Shown here: piece by piece, positions 43,079-52,504 of the stretch
Layout: each line of letters opens with the position of its first letter
Position numbering within the stretch: the stretch's first letter is position 1
Origin: GCA-002726655 sp046582185
Lineage (GTDB): Bacteria; Pseudomonadota; Gammaproteobacteria; Pseudomonadales; Azotimanducaceae
DNA: 64,000 bases
Assembly (NCBI GenBank): GCA_046582185.1
Contig: JAYGEX010000025.1
Coordinates: 1-64,000 of the forward strand
Reading direction: 5' to 3'
Position numbers and translations under genes: made by a program
Notes under the pieces: model-generated
Databases searched by the model: none
The model's input: only the letters and a program-made list of their open reading frames with translations
Told to the model about the DNA's origin: nothing

Positions 43079-46000
43079 ATGTCTTCCATGAATACTCGCT
43101 CCAGCCTTCTGAAACAACAGCTCAAAGAACGAATCCTTGTCAAGGACGGCGCCATGGGGACCGCCATACAGGAGCGGAAATTAAGTGAGGCCGACTTCCG
43201 AGGAGAGCGATTTAAAGATCATTCAATCGACCTTAAGGGCAACAATGACCTGCTCGTCTTAACCAAGCCAGGCCTGGTGAAAGAAATTCATCTGGGCTAC
43301 CTTCACGCGGGCGCCGATATTATTGGCACAAACACCTTTACCGCGAACGCGGTATCTCAGTCAGATTTCGGCCTGCAAGATATTGTCTACGAAATGAACC
43401 TGGAAGCGGCGCGCATCGCACGGCAATCTGCTGACGAAGTCGAGCTGCTGGACACTGCATTTCCTCGCTTTGTGGCAGGTGCCGTTGGGCCGACCACCAG
43501 GGCTGCCAGTCTCTCTCCCGATGTTAATAATCCTGGCTTTCGCGCCGTTACCTTTGACGAACTGGTAGACGACTATAGCAACGTCATGCGCGGCCTAATC
43601 GATGGCGGCGTTGATATCATATTGATAGAAACCATCTTCGACGTACTGAATTCAAAGGCTGCAATATTTGCTGCACTTTCTGTTTTTGAAGAAATAGGCT
43701 ATGAATTGCCCGTCATTATTTCCGGCACAATCACCGACGCAAGCGGCCGATTGCTGTCTGGGCAAACCACCGAAGCTTTTTGGGCATCGATAAAACATGT
43801 TAAACCTTTAAGCGTTGGCTTTAACTGCGCTCTGGGTGCGGATGAACTGCGCCCATATATTGAAGAGATATCAAAAACCGCAAACTGTTACATCAGCGCA
43901 TATCCGAATCGCGGCCTGCCCAATGAATTCGGCGAATATGACGAAACCGTAGAAACAATGGTTGAGTGCATGGATGGATATCTGCAAAGCGGGCTGGTCA
44001 ACATCATCGGCGGATGTTGCGGCACGACACCGGAACATATCAAGGAATTTTCTCGAATAGCTAAAAACTATCCTGCCCGTCAGGCGACTGTCACCAATGA
44101 TAATTGCCTGCTGAGCGGCCTGGAACCATTTTCAATCACCAATGATTCGCTCTTTATCAACGTTGGAGAAAGAACCAACGTCACCGGCTCAGCCAAATTT
44201 GCCCGGCTCATCAAAGAGGAAGACTACGAAGAGGCACTTCACGTAGCACTGCAGCAAGTTAACAATGGCGCGCAGATCATTGATATCAATATGGACGAAG
44301 GCATGCTGGACTCCAAAGCCGCAATGGTGCATTTCCTCAACCTGGTGGCATCGGAACCAGATATTAGCCGCGTACCTATCATGGTTGATTCATCCAAGTG
44401 GGACATTATCGAAGCAGGCCTAAAATGCATTCAGGGTAAGTCCATCGTCAATTCAATCAGCCTTAAGGAAGGCGAAGAAGAATTCATCGCTCGCGCTCGC
44501 CTGTGCATGAAGCATGGCGCCGCAATCGTCGTCATGGCATTTGATGAGGACGGACAGGCAGACAATCTGAAGCGCAAGCAGGAAATATGTAAGAGATCCT
44601 ATGATGTCCTGGTGAACACCGTTGGCTTTCCGCCCGAAGACATTATTTTTGATCCGAACGTATTCGCGGTCGCCACAGGCATTGAAGAACACAATCTTTA
44701 TGGCAAGGACTTCATCGACGCCTGTAAATACATCAAGAAAAACCTGTCTGGCGCCAGTATTTCAGGAGGCATCAGCAACGTCTCGTTCTCATTTCGGGGA
44801 AACAATCTGGTCCGTGAATCCATCCACGCCGTATTTCTGTATCACGCAATTAAAGCCGGATTAACCATGGGTATTGTCAACGCTGGCCAATTGACAATCT
44901 ACGAAGAAATCCCGGCAGAATTAAGAGACCGAATCGAAGACGTCATTTTTAACCGCCGCGAGGATTCAACAGACAGGCTTTTAGAAGTAGCAGTGCAGTT
45001 TGCAGGCAGGTCCACGAAGACTGCCGCTGATGATCTTAGTTGGAGAGAGGCGCCCGTTGAGGAGCGACTGGCATACTCACTGGTTAAAGGTATTAATAAA
45101 TTTATCATTGAAGATACCGAAGAGGCACGCCTTGCAGCAGAGCGACCCATCCATGTGATTGAGGGTTCTCTCATGGAGGGAATGAATCGCGTTGGTGATC
45201 TGTTTGGCGCAGGAAAAATGTTCCTTCCGCAAGTTGTTAAGAGTGCAAGAGTGATGAAACAGTCCGTTGCGCACCTGATTCCGTTCATCGAAGAAGAAAA
45301 AGGTGCAGGCACTATTTCCAAGGGCAAGATCCTGATGGCTACGGTGAAAGGAGACGTACACGACATTGGTAAAAATATTGTTGGCGTGGTTCTCCAGTGC
45401 AACAACTATGACGTAATCGATTTAGGCGTCATGGTGTCCGCTGACAAGATTCTAAAAGCGGCGGTAGAACTTGACGTCGATATCGTTGGCCTGAGCGGCC
45501 TCATCACTCCTTCCCTTGACGAGATGGTGCACGTTGCCTCGGAAATGCAACGACTCGACATCAAATTACCATTGATGATTGGCGGCGCCACAACATCCAA
45601 GGCACATACTTCTGTGAAGATTGAGCCCTGTTACAAAAATGATGCGACTGTCTATGTTACTGATGCCTCACGTGCAGTGGGTGTTGCTACGCGTCTGATG
45701 AACGAAGAAGCGAAACCCGCATTTTGCAAAGAATTGAGAGAAGAATACGAGAAAATTCGCATTCGAAACAAAAACAGAAAACCCAAGGGTAATACCCTCT
45801 CTTACCCGGAAGCAGTCGCCAACAAGGAAGTCATTGACTGGTCGAGCTATAAGCCGCCAGTACCGAAATTTCTTGGCACGAAGATCATCACCGAGGTTCC
45901 TCTCGAAGATCTGATTCCCTACATTGACTGGACGCCATTCTTCATCACCTGGGAATTGGTTGGTAAGTATCCGAAAATCCTAAAAGATCCTGTGGTAGGA

Positions 46001-46774
46001 GAAGCTGCAACTAACCTGTTCTCGGACGCTCAGGAAATGCTGAGAGACCTTGTTAGCAATAAGAAGGTTACCGCCAGTGCCGTCATCGGCTTCTGGCCAG
46101 CGAATAGCGTTAATGCGGATGATATAGATGTGTTTACAGACGAAACACGAACGCAGATCGCCCATCACCTGCACCACTTGCGCCAGCAAACAGACAAGCC
46201 GAATCAGCAGGCCAATTTTTGCCTTGCAGACTATATTGCTCCCGGTGGGCAGCGTATCAATGACTATATCGGTGGCTTTGTCGTTACCGCGGGCCTCGGC
46301 GTCGAGACATTAGCGGCAGCGTATGAAGCAGACAAAGACGACTACAACGCCATTCTAGTAAAATCGCTTGCAGACAGGCTGGCTGAGGCATTCGCGGAAT
46401 ATATGCATGAGCGGGTACGAAAGGAATATTGGGGATACGCCGACCAGGAACAGCTGGATAATGCTGAACTCATTAAGGAAAAGTATATGGGTATCAGGCC
46501 TGCCCCGGGATATCCCGCTTGCCCTGACCATACCGAGAAAGAAACATTGTTCAAACTGTTAGACGCGACTAATGCGACCGGTGTGGAGTTAACGGAACAC
46601 TTTGCCATGACGCCAGCCGCAACCGTTAGCGGGTTCTATTTCTCTCATCCTGAATCACGATATTTCGGCATTGGAAAGATCGAAAAGGATCAGGTTGAAA
46701 GCTACGCCCAGCGCAAGGGAATGTCCCTCAGCGTGGCAGAGAGATGGCTGTCTCCGGTGCTTAAGTACAAGTAA
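43079..46774 (+). CDS. metH: Cobalamin-dependent methionine synthase
   Basis: A full-length MetH of 1231 residues from the ATG at 43079 (a TTG 33 bases earlier is in frame; neither has a good ribosome site). Modules in order: homocysteine domain (about 10-330, zinc cysteines in GGCCGTTPEHI), pterin-binding domain (about 345-640, INVGERTNVTGSAKF), cap and B12 domain (about 650-890, cobalt-ligating His in KGDVHDIGKNIVGVVLQC) and the AdoMet reactivation domain (about 890-1230, RPAPGYPACPDHTEK). It transfers methyl from methyl-tetrahydrofolate to homocysteine, so the cell must take up or make cobalamin. Confidence 0.96.
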   Translation: MSSMNTRSSLLKQQLKERILVKDGAMGTAIQERKLSEADFRGERFKDHSIDLKGNNDLLVLTKPGLVKEIHLGYLHAGADIIGTNTFTANAVSQSDFGLQDIVYEMNLEAARIARQSADEVELLDTAFPRFVAGAVGPTTRAASLSPDVNNPGFRAVTFDELVDDYSNVMRGLIDGGVDIILIETIFDVLNSKAAIFAALSVFEEIGYELPVIISGTITDASGRLLSGQTTEAFWASIKHVKPLSVGFNCALGADELRPYIEEISKTANCYISAYPNRGLPNEFGEYDETVETMVECMDGYLQSGLVNIIGGCCGTTPEHIKEFSRIAKNYPARQATVTNDNCLLSGLEPFSITNDSLFINVGERTNVTGSAKFARLIKEEDYEEALHVALQQVNNGAQIIDINMDEGMLDSKAAMVHFLNLVASEPDISRVPIMVDSSKWDIIEAGLKCIQGKSIVNSISLKEGEEEFIARARLCMKHGAAIVVMAFDEDGQADNLKRKQEICKRSYDVLVNTVGFPPEDIIFDPNVFAVATGIEEHNLYGKDFIDACKYIKKNLSGASISGGISNVSFSFRGNNLVRESIHAVFLYHAIKAGLTMGIVNAGQLTIYEEIPAELRDRIEDVIFNRREDSTDRLLEVAVQFAGRSTKTAADDLSWREAPVEERLAYSLVKGINKFIIEDTEEARLAAERPIHVIEGSLMEGMNRVGDLFGAGKMFLPQVVKSARVMKQSVAHLIPFIEEEKGAGTISKGKILMATVKGDVHDIGKNIVGVVLQCNNYDVIDLGVMVSADKILKAAVELDVDIVGLSGLITPSLDEMVHVASEMQRLDIKLPLMIGGATTSKAHTSVKIEPCYKNDATVYVTDASRAVGVATRLMNEEAKPAFCKELREEYEKIRIRNKNRKPKGNTLSYPEAVANKEVIDWSSYKPPVPKFLGTKIITEVPLEDLIPYIDWTPFFITWELVGKYPKILKDPVVGEAATNLFSDAQEMLRDLVSNKKVTASAVIGFWPANSVNADDIDVFTDETRTQIAHHLHHLRQQTDKPNQQANFCLADYIAPGGQRINDYIGGFVVTAGLGVETLAAAYEADKDDYNAILVKSLADRLAEAFAEYMHERVRKEYWGYADQEQLDNAELIKEKYMGIRPAPGYPACPDHTEKETLFKLLDATNATGVELTEHFAMTPAATVSGFYFSHPESRYFGIGKIEKDQVESYAQRKGMSLSVAERWLSPVLKYK

Positions 46775-46875
46775 TTTGTTCTGCTTAATTGCTGAAACGT
46801 CTACATCGTTCAAAGGTATTGGTGCGCGACGGTGTTATAATCTAGTCGTTTGAAAGATGAAAATAGGATTTCCAA

Positions 46876-47082
46876 GTGAACGAATCGACTGATGATCAGA
46901 AGCCGCCTACCTTATTCCAGGTTATTTTCAGCGTGCTGGCAGCGGGTTTTGGCGTTCAGAACAGTAAAAACAGAGAGCGGGATTTTACAAGGGGCAACCC
47001 ACTGGTATTCATCGTCGTCGGCCTCATATTTACCGCGCTCTTTGTATTGACGCTGGTTGGCATCGTTAACCTGATCCTATAA
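46876..47082 (+). CDS. DUF2970 small membrane protein
   Basis: A 68-residue protein with GTG start (AGGA upstream). PPTLFQVIFSVLAAGFGVQN and RDFTRGNPLVFIVVGLIFTA are the DUF2970 pattern; one membrane helix lies at about 43-66. The family is common in gammaproteobacteria and has no known function. Its stop is 4 bases before the MFS start, so the two are coupled. A TATAAT box is present near 46834-46839 upstream. Confidence 0.8.
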   Translation: MNESTDDQKPPTLFQVIFSVLAAGFGVQNSKNRERDFTRGNPLVFIVVGLIFTALFVLTLVGIVNLIL

Positions 47083-47086
47083 GAAC

Positions 47087-48295
47087 ATGAGCAGTTTTGT
47101 CCAGAATCGAAAGATGTTGCTGTACCTGCTGGCTATCGCAAGCCCTATTGCATTTTCAGTTTGGCAGACGCTGCTCAATAACTATGTCATCGAAATTGCA
47201 GATTTCACTGGCAAAGAAATCGGCATTCTGCAAAGTATTAGAGAAGTCCCAGGGTTTCTTGCTTTCACAGTAGTCTGGATTCTGCTCATTATTAGACAGC
47301 AACATCTGGCGATTTTGAGTCTCGCATTGCTCGGGCTAGGCACCGCGGTAACCGGCATCTTCCATTCCGTTCTTGGGCTCTATATCACCACGGTCATTAT
47401 GTCAGTGGGGTTTCACTACCTCGAGACGATGCAAACTTCCTTAAGTTTACAGTGGCTGGCGAAAGATGAGGCCGCAAAAGTTCTGGGTAAAATAATTAGC
47501 GTTCGCTCTGCTGCGACGCTCGCCGTACTCGGTGGTCTGTATCTTGGGTTGCAGGTAGGTGCCGTTAATTACACCTTGATCTACGCACTAGGTGGATTGA
47601 CAACCATCGCCATTGCCTTGTATTGCTGGTTCGCCTTTCCTCATTTCAAGGACGATGTGGTTCAGCGAAATGAACTCTTTCTGCGTAAAAGATACTGGTT
47701 ATATTACGTGCTGACATTCCTGGCGGGTGCCAGGAGACAGATATTTACGGTATTCGCAGGTTTTTTGTTGGTCCAGAAATTTGGCTTTCCACTGGAAAAT
47801 ATGGTTTTACTCGTGCTTGCCAACGCTGCGATCAACATATGGCTGGCGCCAAAAATTGGCGAACTGATTAGTTTCGTTGGCGAACGGCGAGCCTTGACGC
47901 TGGAGTACGCGGGGCTGATCATCATCTTTTTGACTTATTCAGTAGTCGAAGATAGCAACCTTGCCATTGGCCTCTATATTGTTGATCACATCTTTTTCTC
48001 AATGGCGATTGCGATCAAGACGTACTTCCAGAAAATTTCCGACCCGGCAGACATTGCAGCAACCGCGGGTATCAGCTTTACCATCAATCACATCGCAGCG
48101 GTTGTGCTACCGGCAGCGCTGGGATTCATCTGGATCGTTAACCACAGTGCTGTCTTTGTTATCGGCGCAGGAATCGCTTTGTCTTCCCTGGTGCTTGTAC
48201 AACTAATTCCGGACGCACCACGAATTGGTGATGAGACACGATGGATGAAGTCCTTTGCCGATAAAGAGGATGCCTACATACCGGACAACCAGTAA
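47087..48295 (+). CDS. MFS-type permease
   Basis: A 402-residue membrane protein with about 12 helices in the major-facilitator layout (two halves of six, the link around FPHFKDDVVQRNELFLRKRY). The early segment IEIADFTGKEIGILQSIREV and FLAGARRQIFTVFAGFLLVQ resemble a little-characterised MFS branch often found in marine gammaproteobacteria. No substrate can be inferred. It follows the DUF2970 gene by 4 bases. Confidence 0.72.
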   Translation: MSSFVQNRKMLLYLLAIASPIAFSVWQTLLNNYVIEIADFTGKEIGILQSIREVPGFLAFTVVWILLIIRQQHLAILSLALLGLGTAVTGIFHSVLGLYITTVIMSVGFHYLETMQTSLSLQWLAKDEAAKVLGKIISVRSAATLAVLGGLYLGLQVGAVNYTLIYALGGLTTIAIALYCWFAFPHFKDDVVQRNELFLRKRYWLYYVLTFLAGARRQIFTVFAGFLLVQKFGFPLENMVLLVLANAAINIWLAPKIGELISFVGERRALTLEYAGLIIIFLTYSVVEDSNLAIGLYIVDHIFFSMAIAIKTYFQKISDPADIAATAGISFTINHIAAVVLPAALGFIWIVNHSAVFVIGAGIALSSLVLVQLIPDAPRIGDETRWMKSFADKEDAYIPDNQ

Positions 48296-48399
48296 ACAAT
48301 GGCTATAACCGGAATCACCACGATAAATACTGCCGAAACGGCATCAACAAAACTGTCACCTTCGCTATGTTTGTCTACTGCTTGTTCATTATCACTCAT
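48274..48399 (-). CDS. 41-residue single-helix membrane protein
   Basis: A short leftward frame MSDNEQAVDKHSEGDSFVDA followed by a hydrophobic helix (AVFIVVIPVIAIVYWL) and a stop. It overlaps the 3' end of the MFS gene by 22 bases. The acidic polar head and single C-terminal helix look like a genuine small membrane protein, and the pattern DSFVDAVSAVFIVV seems conserved in character, but there is no ribosome site of note. No function known. Confidence 0.45.
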   Translation of the reverse strand: MSDNEQAVDKHSEGDSFVDAVSAVFIVVIPVIAIVYWLSGM

Positions 48400-48579
48400 T
48401 GCATGCTCCAAAATTGATGTCTGATGTTTCTATTTGTAAGGGCGGGCAGTTATCGACAAATCCTGACCATCTCATTGCATTATACTTTTCATCATCGCAA
48501 CTGCCAATTGTCGAGTAAGCTAAATTCCCTGTATCCTATACACAACATCATTTATTGGATCTATTGAAATCGCGTAAAT

Positions 48580-49749
48580 ATGGAAACCGACCCGCTACTC
48601 TTTTCATTCTTCCTGATCTTTTCATCGGCTGCAGTGCTGGCGACGGTCGCACTCTATACCAGGCAGCCTCTAATCGTTGCTTACATCGCCATTGGCGTAA
48701 TTCTGGGGCCTTCCGGAACTTCTCTGATAGACAATCCAAATCTGATCAATAGCATCGCCAAGATCGGCATTATTTTCCTGCTCTTTCTGCTAGGCCTGGA
48801 CATGCAACCAGCCAAGTTGGGAAACATGTTGAAAAATGCAATGCTCGTGGGCATCGCCAGCTCTCTAATCTTCTTTTCGCTTGGTTTCATAGTCGCGCTT
48901 GTCTTTGAATACACCCTCACAGAGAGAATTATCATCGGCATAACGATGATGTTCTCAAGCACGATCATCGGCATCAAGCTTTTGCCGACAACCATATTGC
49001 ATCACCGACATACGGGCGAACTGGTGGTAAGCCTGCTGCTCATACAAGATATGATCGCTATCATCGTTTTGTTAGTCATTTCCGGTGGCTTATTGGAATT
49101 TGATGGCACCGCAAAAATCGTCGGCGTCTTGATCAGCCTGCCGCTGCTAATCCTGTTTGCCGGTCTGTTCGTCAAGTTCGTACTGTTAAAGCTACTGTCG
49201 GCATTTGATGCCTTTCATGAGTATATATTCCTCGTGGCAATTGGCTGGTGCCTTGCCCTTGCGGAACTGGCACAAGTAGCCGGCCTTTCCCATGAGGTCG
49301 GCGCATTCATCGCCGGGGTATCCATCGCAACCAGCCCTATTTCACTCTACATCGCAACCAGTTTAAAACCACTAAGGGACTTTTTCCTGGTGCTTTTCTT
49401 CTTCTCCCTCGGCGCTAACTTCCATCTTGAGTTGCTGGCTGATGTCATTCTTCCGGCAATCGTACTGGCAGGAGTCATTATCGCTGCCAAGCCGCTGGTC
49501 TTTCGTTACTTGTTACACGGCGTAAGTGAAACCGTTCCCATGGGATGGGAAATAGGATTTCGCCTGGGTCAGATCAGCGAATTTTCCTTACTCATTGCAT
49601 TTATTGCCACATCGGAGCTATTAATTAGTGATAACGCCTCTCACCTGATCCAGGCCACAGCAATCCTCACCTTTCTAGTGTCTTCTTACATCGTGGTCTT
49701 TAAATATCCTACGCCGATCGCGGTTACCGAGGCTCTCAGGCGGGACTAG
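48580..49749 (+). CDS. Kef-type monovalent cation:proton antiporter (CPA2), transport domain only
   Basis: A 389-residue protein with about 12-13 helices of the CPA2 family: YIAIGVILGPSGTSLIDNPN, GIIFLLFLLGLDMQPAKLGN, LLIQDMIAIIVLLVISGGLL with the exchanger aspartate, and GAFIAGVSIATSPISLYIAT. There is no RCK/TrkA-N regulatory domain, unlike KefB/KefC, so it is either a stand-alone exchanger or partners with a separate subunit. Probably exports K+ or Na+ for pH or osmotic control. Neighbour to nothing obviously related. Confidence 0.82.
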   Translation: METDPLLFSFFLIFSSAAVLATVALYTRQPLIVAYIAIGVILGPSGTSLIDNPNLINSIAKIGIIFLLFLLGLDMQPAKLGNMLKNAMLVGIASSLIFFSLGFIVALVFEYTLTERIIIGITMMFSSTIIGIKLLPTTILHHRHTGELVVSLLLIQDMIAIIVLLVISGGLLEFDGTAKIVGVLISLPLLILFAGLFVKFVLLKLLSAFDAFHEYIFLVAIGWCLALAELAQVAGLSHEVGAFIAGVSIATSPISLYIATSLKPLRDFFLVLFFFSLGANFHLELLADVILPAIVLAGVIIAAKPLVFRYLLHGVSETVPMGWEIGFRLGQISEFSLLIAFIATSELLISDNASHLIQATAILTFLVSSYIVVFKYPTPIAVTEALRRD

Positions 49750-49777
49750 TTCAAAGCTGGGACACTTAATTGCCCGG

Positions 49778-50767
49778 CTATTTGTGGACAACAAGTGTTC
49801 TACCGGCCCCCTGCCCCGCGAAAATATTGTCGACTGTTGCGGAGATGCCATCGAGGCCAATTTCAACTGTCATTTCATCCAGTGACTTTAGCTTCCAATC
49901 TGTTGCCAGTCGATTCCATACACGAGTCTTGGTGTCGATGGGGAGTTCCACGGAATCTATGCCAAGTACATTCACGTTTCGCAGGATAAAAGGCAGCACT
50001 GTCGTCGTGAATGCAGGTGATGCAACCAAGCCGCATATGGCTACACTTCCACTATACTGCAAGCTCTTGATTACATTAGACAGAATCTCGCCTCCTACAG
50101 TATCCACGCCGTGTGCATAAACTGTGCCTAGCATCGGCCGAGGATTAGCTTCGGATAAGGCCTCACGGCTAATTACCGACGCTGCCCCAAGGGATTTCAG
50201 GTAGTCAGTCTTATCTGCTTTGCCAGAGCTGGCGACAACTTCATAACCTGATTGCGCCAATAGAGCCACCGCAACAGAGCCTACGCCGCCAGTCGCGCCG
50301 GTTACAATGACAGGCCCGTCATCAGCGCAGGCCCCCATTTGTTCAATTTTCTCAACACACAAGGCTGCAGTGAATCCAGCGGTACCGATGACCATACTTT
50401 CACGTGTGCTCATATCAGAAGGCAGAGCCGTTACCCAGGATGCCGGGACTCTAATATATTCACCATATCCGCCCGGCGTATTCATGCCGAGATCGAAGCC
50501 AATCACGATGACTTCATCGCCTTCCTTAAAAGCATTGTTAGTCGAATGAGCGACTGTCCCTGCTGCGTCTATCCCAGGCGTATGGGGGTAGTTTCTGGTG
50601 ACACCAGGCATGCCCTTTGCCGATAAAGCGTCTTTATAGTTAACCGAAGAATATTGGACCTTTACCAACACATCACCCTCGGGTAGATCATCAATTGATC
50701 TTTCGATGATCGAATGGGTAACAGTCTTATCTTCTTTTTCAACGAAGAATGCGTTAAAGGTTGTCAT
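49778..50767 (-). CDS. acuI: AcuI/YhdH-type acrylyl-CoA reductase (quinone oxidoreductase family)
   Basis: A 329-residue zinc-independent medium-chain reductase. Diagnostic parts are YSSVNYKDALSAKGMPGVTR (about 40-59), TPGIDAAGTV, VIVIGFDLGMNTPGGYGEYI and the NADPH loop VTGATGGVGSVAVALLAQSG (about 154-173). YhdH/AcuI reduces acryloyl-CoA to propionyl-CoA; in marine bacteria it clears acrylate from DMSP breakdown. The DMSP link is inference, as no dddL/dmdA gene is nearby. Confidence 0.87.
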   Translation of the reverse strand: MTTFNAFFVEKEDKTVTHSIIERSIDDLPEGDVLVKVQYSSVNYKDALSAKGMPGVTRNYPHTPGIDAAGTVAHSTNNAFKEGDEVIVIGFDLGMNTPGGYGEYIRVPASWVTALPSDMSTRESMVIGTAGFTAALCVEKIEQMGACADDGPVIVTGATGGVGSVAVALLAQSGYEVVASSGKADKTDYLKSLGAASVISREALSEANPRPMLGTVYAHGVDTVGGEILSNVIKSLQYSGSVAICGLVASPAFTTTVLPFILRNVNVLGIDSVELPIDTKTRVWNRLATDWKLKSLDEMTVEIGLDGISATVDNIFAGQGAGRTLVVHK

Positions 50768-50884
50768 GTGCCGTTCTCTAATTTTATAGCGTTAAGTGGG
50801 GGTAACTAGGTTCAATCAATTGTTTACGTGTACTTATTCAAACCCGATTTATTAAGCCTAATTATTGAATCCTATTAGTGATTT

Positions 50885-50947
50885 CTTAAATTGTGAAGGG
50901 ACCTTAAAATCTGAGAGTTCTTTAAAATCTGAACGGTCCTTGACTCT
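50885..50947. repeat. Short direct repeat and stem after sohB
   Basis: (C/T)TTAAAATCTGA occurs twice, 20 bases apart (about 50903-50934), one copy covering the sohB stop codon. The outer ends GGACC and GGTCC can pair into a stem. It may be a partial duplication of the gene's 3' end that doubles as a weak terminator. Confidence 0.35.
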
Positions 50948-51974
50948 TCTGTATAAAATCGGCTCCTGATACCTGGCCCCAGGCATAGATTAAGCGTTCC
51001 AGAAGTTTATCCACGCGGTTAACGTGTTCGGTGTACTTCACATGAAAGACATCATAATCCGTGCACTTGTCAATGATATATTCATCGCTGGTAGTTAGTT
51101 CATCCACAAGTTTCTTCTCAAGTGCGCGTTTCCCGTACCACGCTTCTCCCGTGGCCACCTTTTCAGTGTCGACAATGGGGCGATGTTCCGAAACGAACTC
51201 CTTGAACAGTGTATGTACATCTTCCAATTCAGCGATAAACTTTTCCCGGCCCTTTTCTGTATTCTCGCCAAACATAGTCAGCGTACGTTTATATTCTCCG
51301 GCAGTGAGCACTTCAACATCAATGTCCTTGCTCTTTAGCAGACGGTGAAAATTTGGTATCTGCGCAACGACGCCAATGGAGCCTAACAACGCAAAGGGAG
51401 CGGCCAAAATTTTATCGCCGATGCATGCCATCATGTATCCGCCACTTGCAGCAACCTTATCAACGGTCACAGTCAGTGGAATATCTTTGGAAACAACTCT
51501 CAAGAGCTGGGATGCGGCAAGACCATAGCTATGAACCATTCCGCCAGGACTCTCCAGACGAATGACAACTTCGTCCTCACTTGTGGCGACAGACAAAATC
51601 GCAGTCACTTCTTCGCGCAAGCCTTCAACGGCGGATGCCTGAACGTCCCCGTCAAAGTCAATGACGTATACACGGTTCCTGGAGTGATTACCTTCTTTAG
51701 CTTCTTTTTTCCGATCCTTCAGCTCTTGCTTCGCCTTCTTCTTCTCAGACTTGTTTTCAATTTTTACAGCCTCAGTATCCATAACAATCTGTTTTAGATT
51801 GTGCGTAATGTTGGTGACGGCGTCATTGATGCTTTTGACTTCGATATGCCCTTTGTCCGCTGGTTTGTTCTTGTGCCCCAGACCCACCACAATAACAATT
51901 ACGATGATGACTGATACCAACACGGTGACAGATTTTGCCAGAAACAAACCATATTCAAAAAGGAATTCCAACAC
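50922..51974 (-). CDS. sohB: Inner-membrane protease SohB (S49 signal-peptide-peptidase family)
   Basis: A 350-residue S49 serine protease with an N-terminal membrane helix (about 10-32), an extended charged coiled region (KKKAKQELKDRKKEAKEG) and the protease domain from about 100. The nucleophile serine is in DKVAASGGYMMACIGDKILA and the general-base lysine in WYGKRALEKKLVDEL, the Ser/Lys dyad of SppA/SohB. It faces the periplasm and degrades signal-peptide fragments or misfolded proteins. GTG start with GGAG upstream. Length equals Escherichia coli SohB. Confidence 0.92.
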   Translation of the reverse strand: MLEFLFEYGLFLAKSVTVLVSVIIVIVIVVGLGHKNKPADKGHIEVKSINDAVTNITHNLKQIVMDTEAVKIENKSEKKKAKQELKDRKKEAKEGNHSRNRVYVIDFDGDVQASAVEGLREEVTAILSVATSEDEVVIRLESPGGMVHSYGLAASQLLRVVSKDIPLTVTVDKVAASGGYMMACIGDKILAAPFALLGSIGVVAQIPNFHRLLKSKDIDVEVLTAGEYKRTLTMFGENTEKGREKFIAELEDVHTLFKEFVSEHRPIVDTEKVATGEAWYGKRALEKKLVDELTTSDEYIIDKCTDYDVFHVKYTEHVNRVDKLLERLIYAWGQVSGADFIQKSQGPFRF

Positions 51975-52105
51975 TCACTCTCCAGGATTTTCGGAAGCGC
52001 AATGCTATCACATTCAACTATTTCGGGCGCAGATTAACGCAATGTCCATGCCGCACAAGCGGTGTCAGTGGTAGAATGGCAGGAAATCACTATATTCATA
52101 AGATT

Positions 52106-52462
52106 ATGCTTAAGCAGTTACTCCAGGACAAAAGTGAGGTGCTGGCTACTCACTTCAAACCCGGGTTTTTACAGAGAGAATTAACAGTCTTTCAATTCCT
52201 GTTCGACTCTGGAGAACCATTCAGCCTGACCGTCACCGATGAGACATTTCATTTTTCTCCCGGTATCCATGAGACAGCTACGATTACGCTCTATATCAAT
52301 GACTACGATACTTGCTGGGGACTGCTGGACGGAAGCCTGAATGGTATGTCCAAATTTATGAGCGGCGACTATCGCGCCAATGGCAATATCGTACTCAGCC
52401 AGCTGATCCTGTATCTGTTCAAGAGCAACGACCCAACCTTGATCTATGAAGTTCAGGATTAA
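52106..52462 (+). CDS. SCP2 sterol-binding-like domain protein
   Basis: A 118-residue SCP2-fold protein: LKQLLQDKSEVLATHFKPGF, FQFLFDSGEPFSLTVTDETF, TITLYINDYDTCWGLLDGSL and the closing RANGNIVLSQLILYLFKSND. I start at the ATG 52106 by comparison with the domain; an ATG at 52076 is possible and the frame remains open further upstream. SCP2 proteins carry lipids or acyl-CoAs. It is compatible with the lipid-like catabolism suggested elsewhere in the window but is found in many gammaproteobacteria. Confidence 0.78.
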   Translation: MLKQLLQDKSEVLATHFKPGFLQRELTVFQFLFDSGEPFSLTVTDETFHFSPGIHETATITLYINDYDTCWGLLDGSLNGMSKFMSGDYRANGNIVLSQLILYLFKSNDPTLIYEVQD

Positions 52463-52504
52463 GACGGCAGAAATCGTTGCCTGTCCCTCAAGGGCAGAAA
52501 CTAA

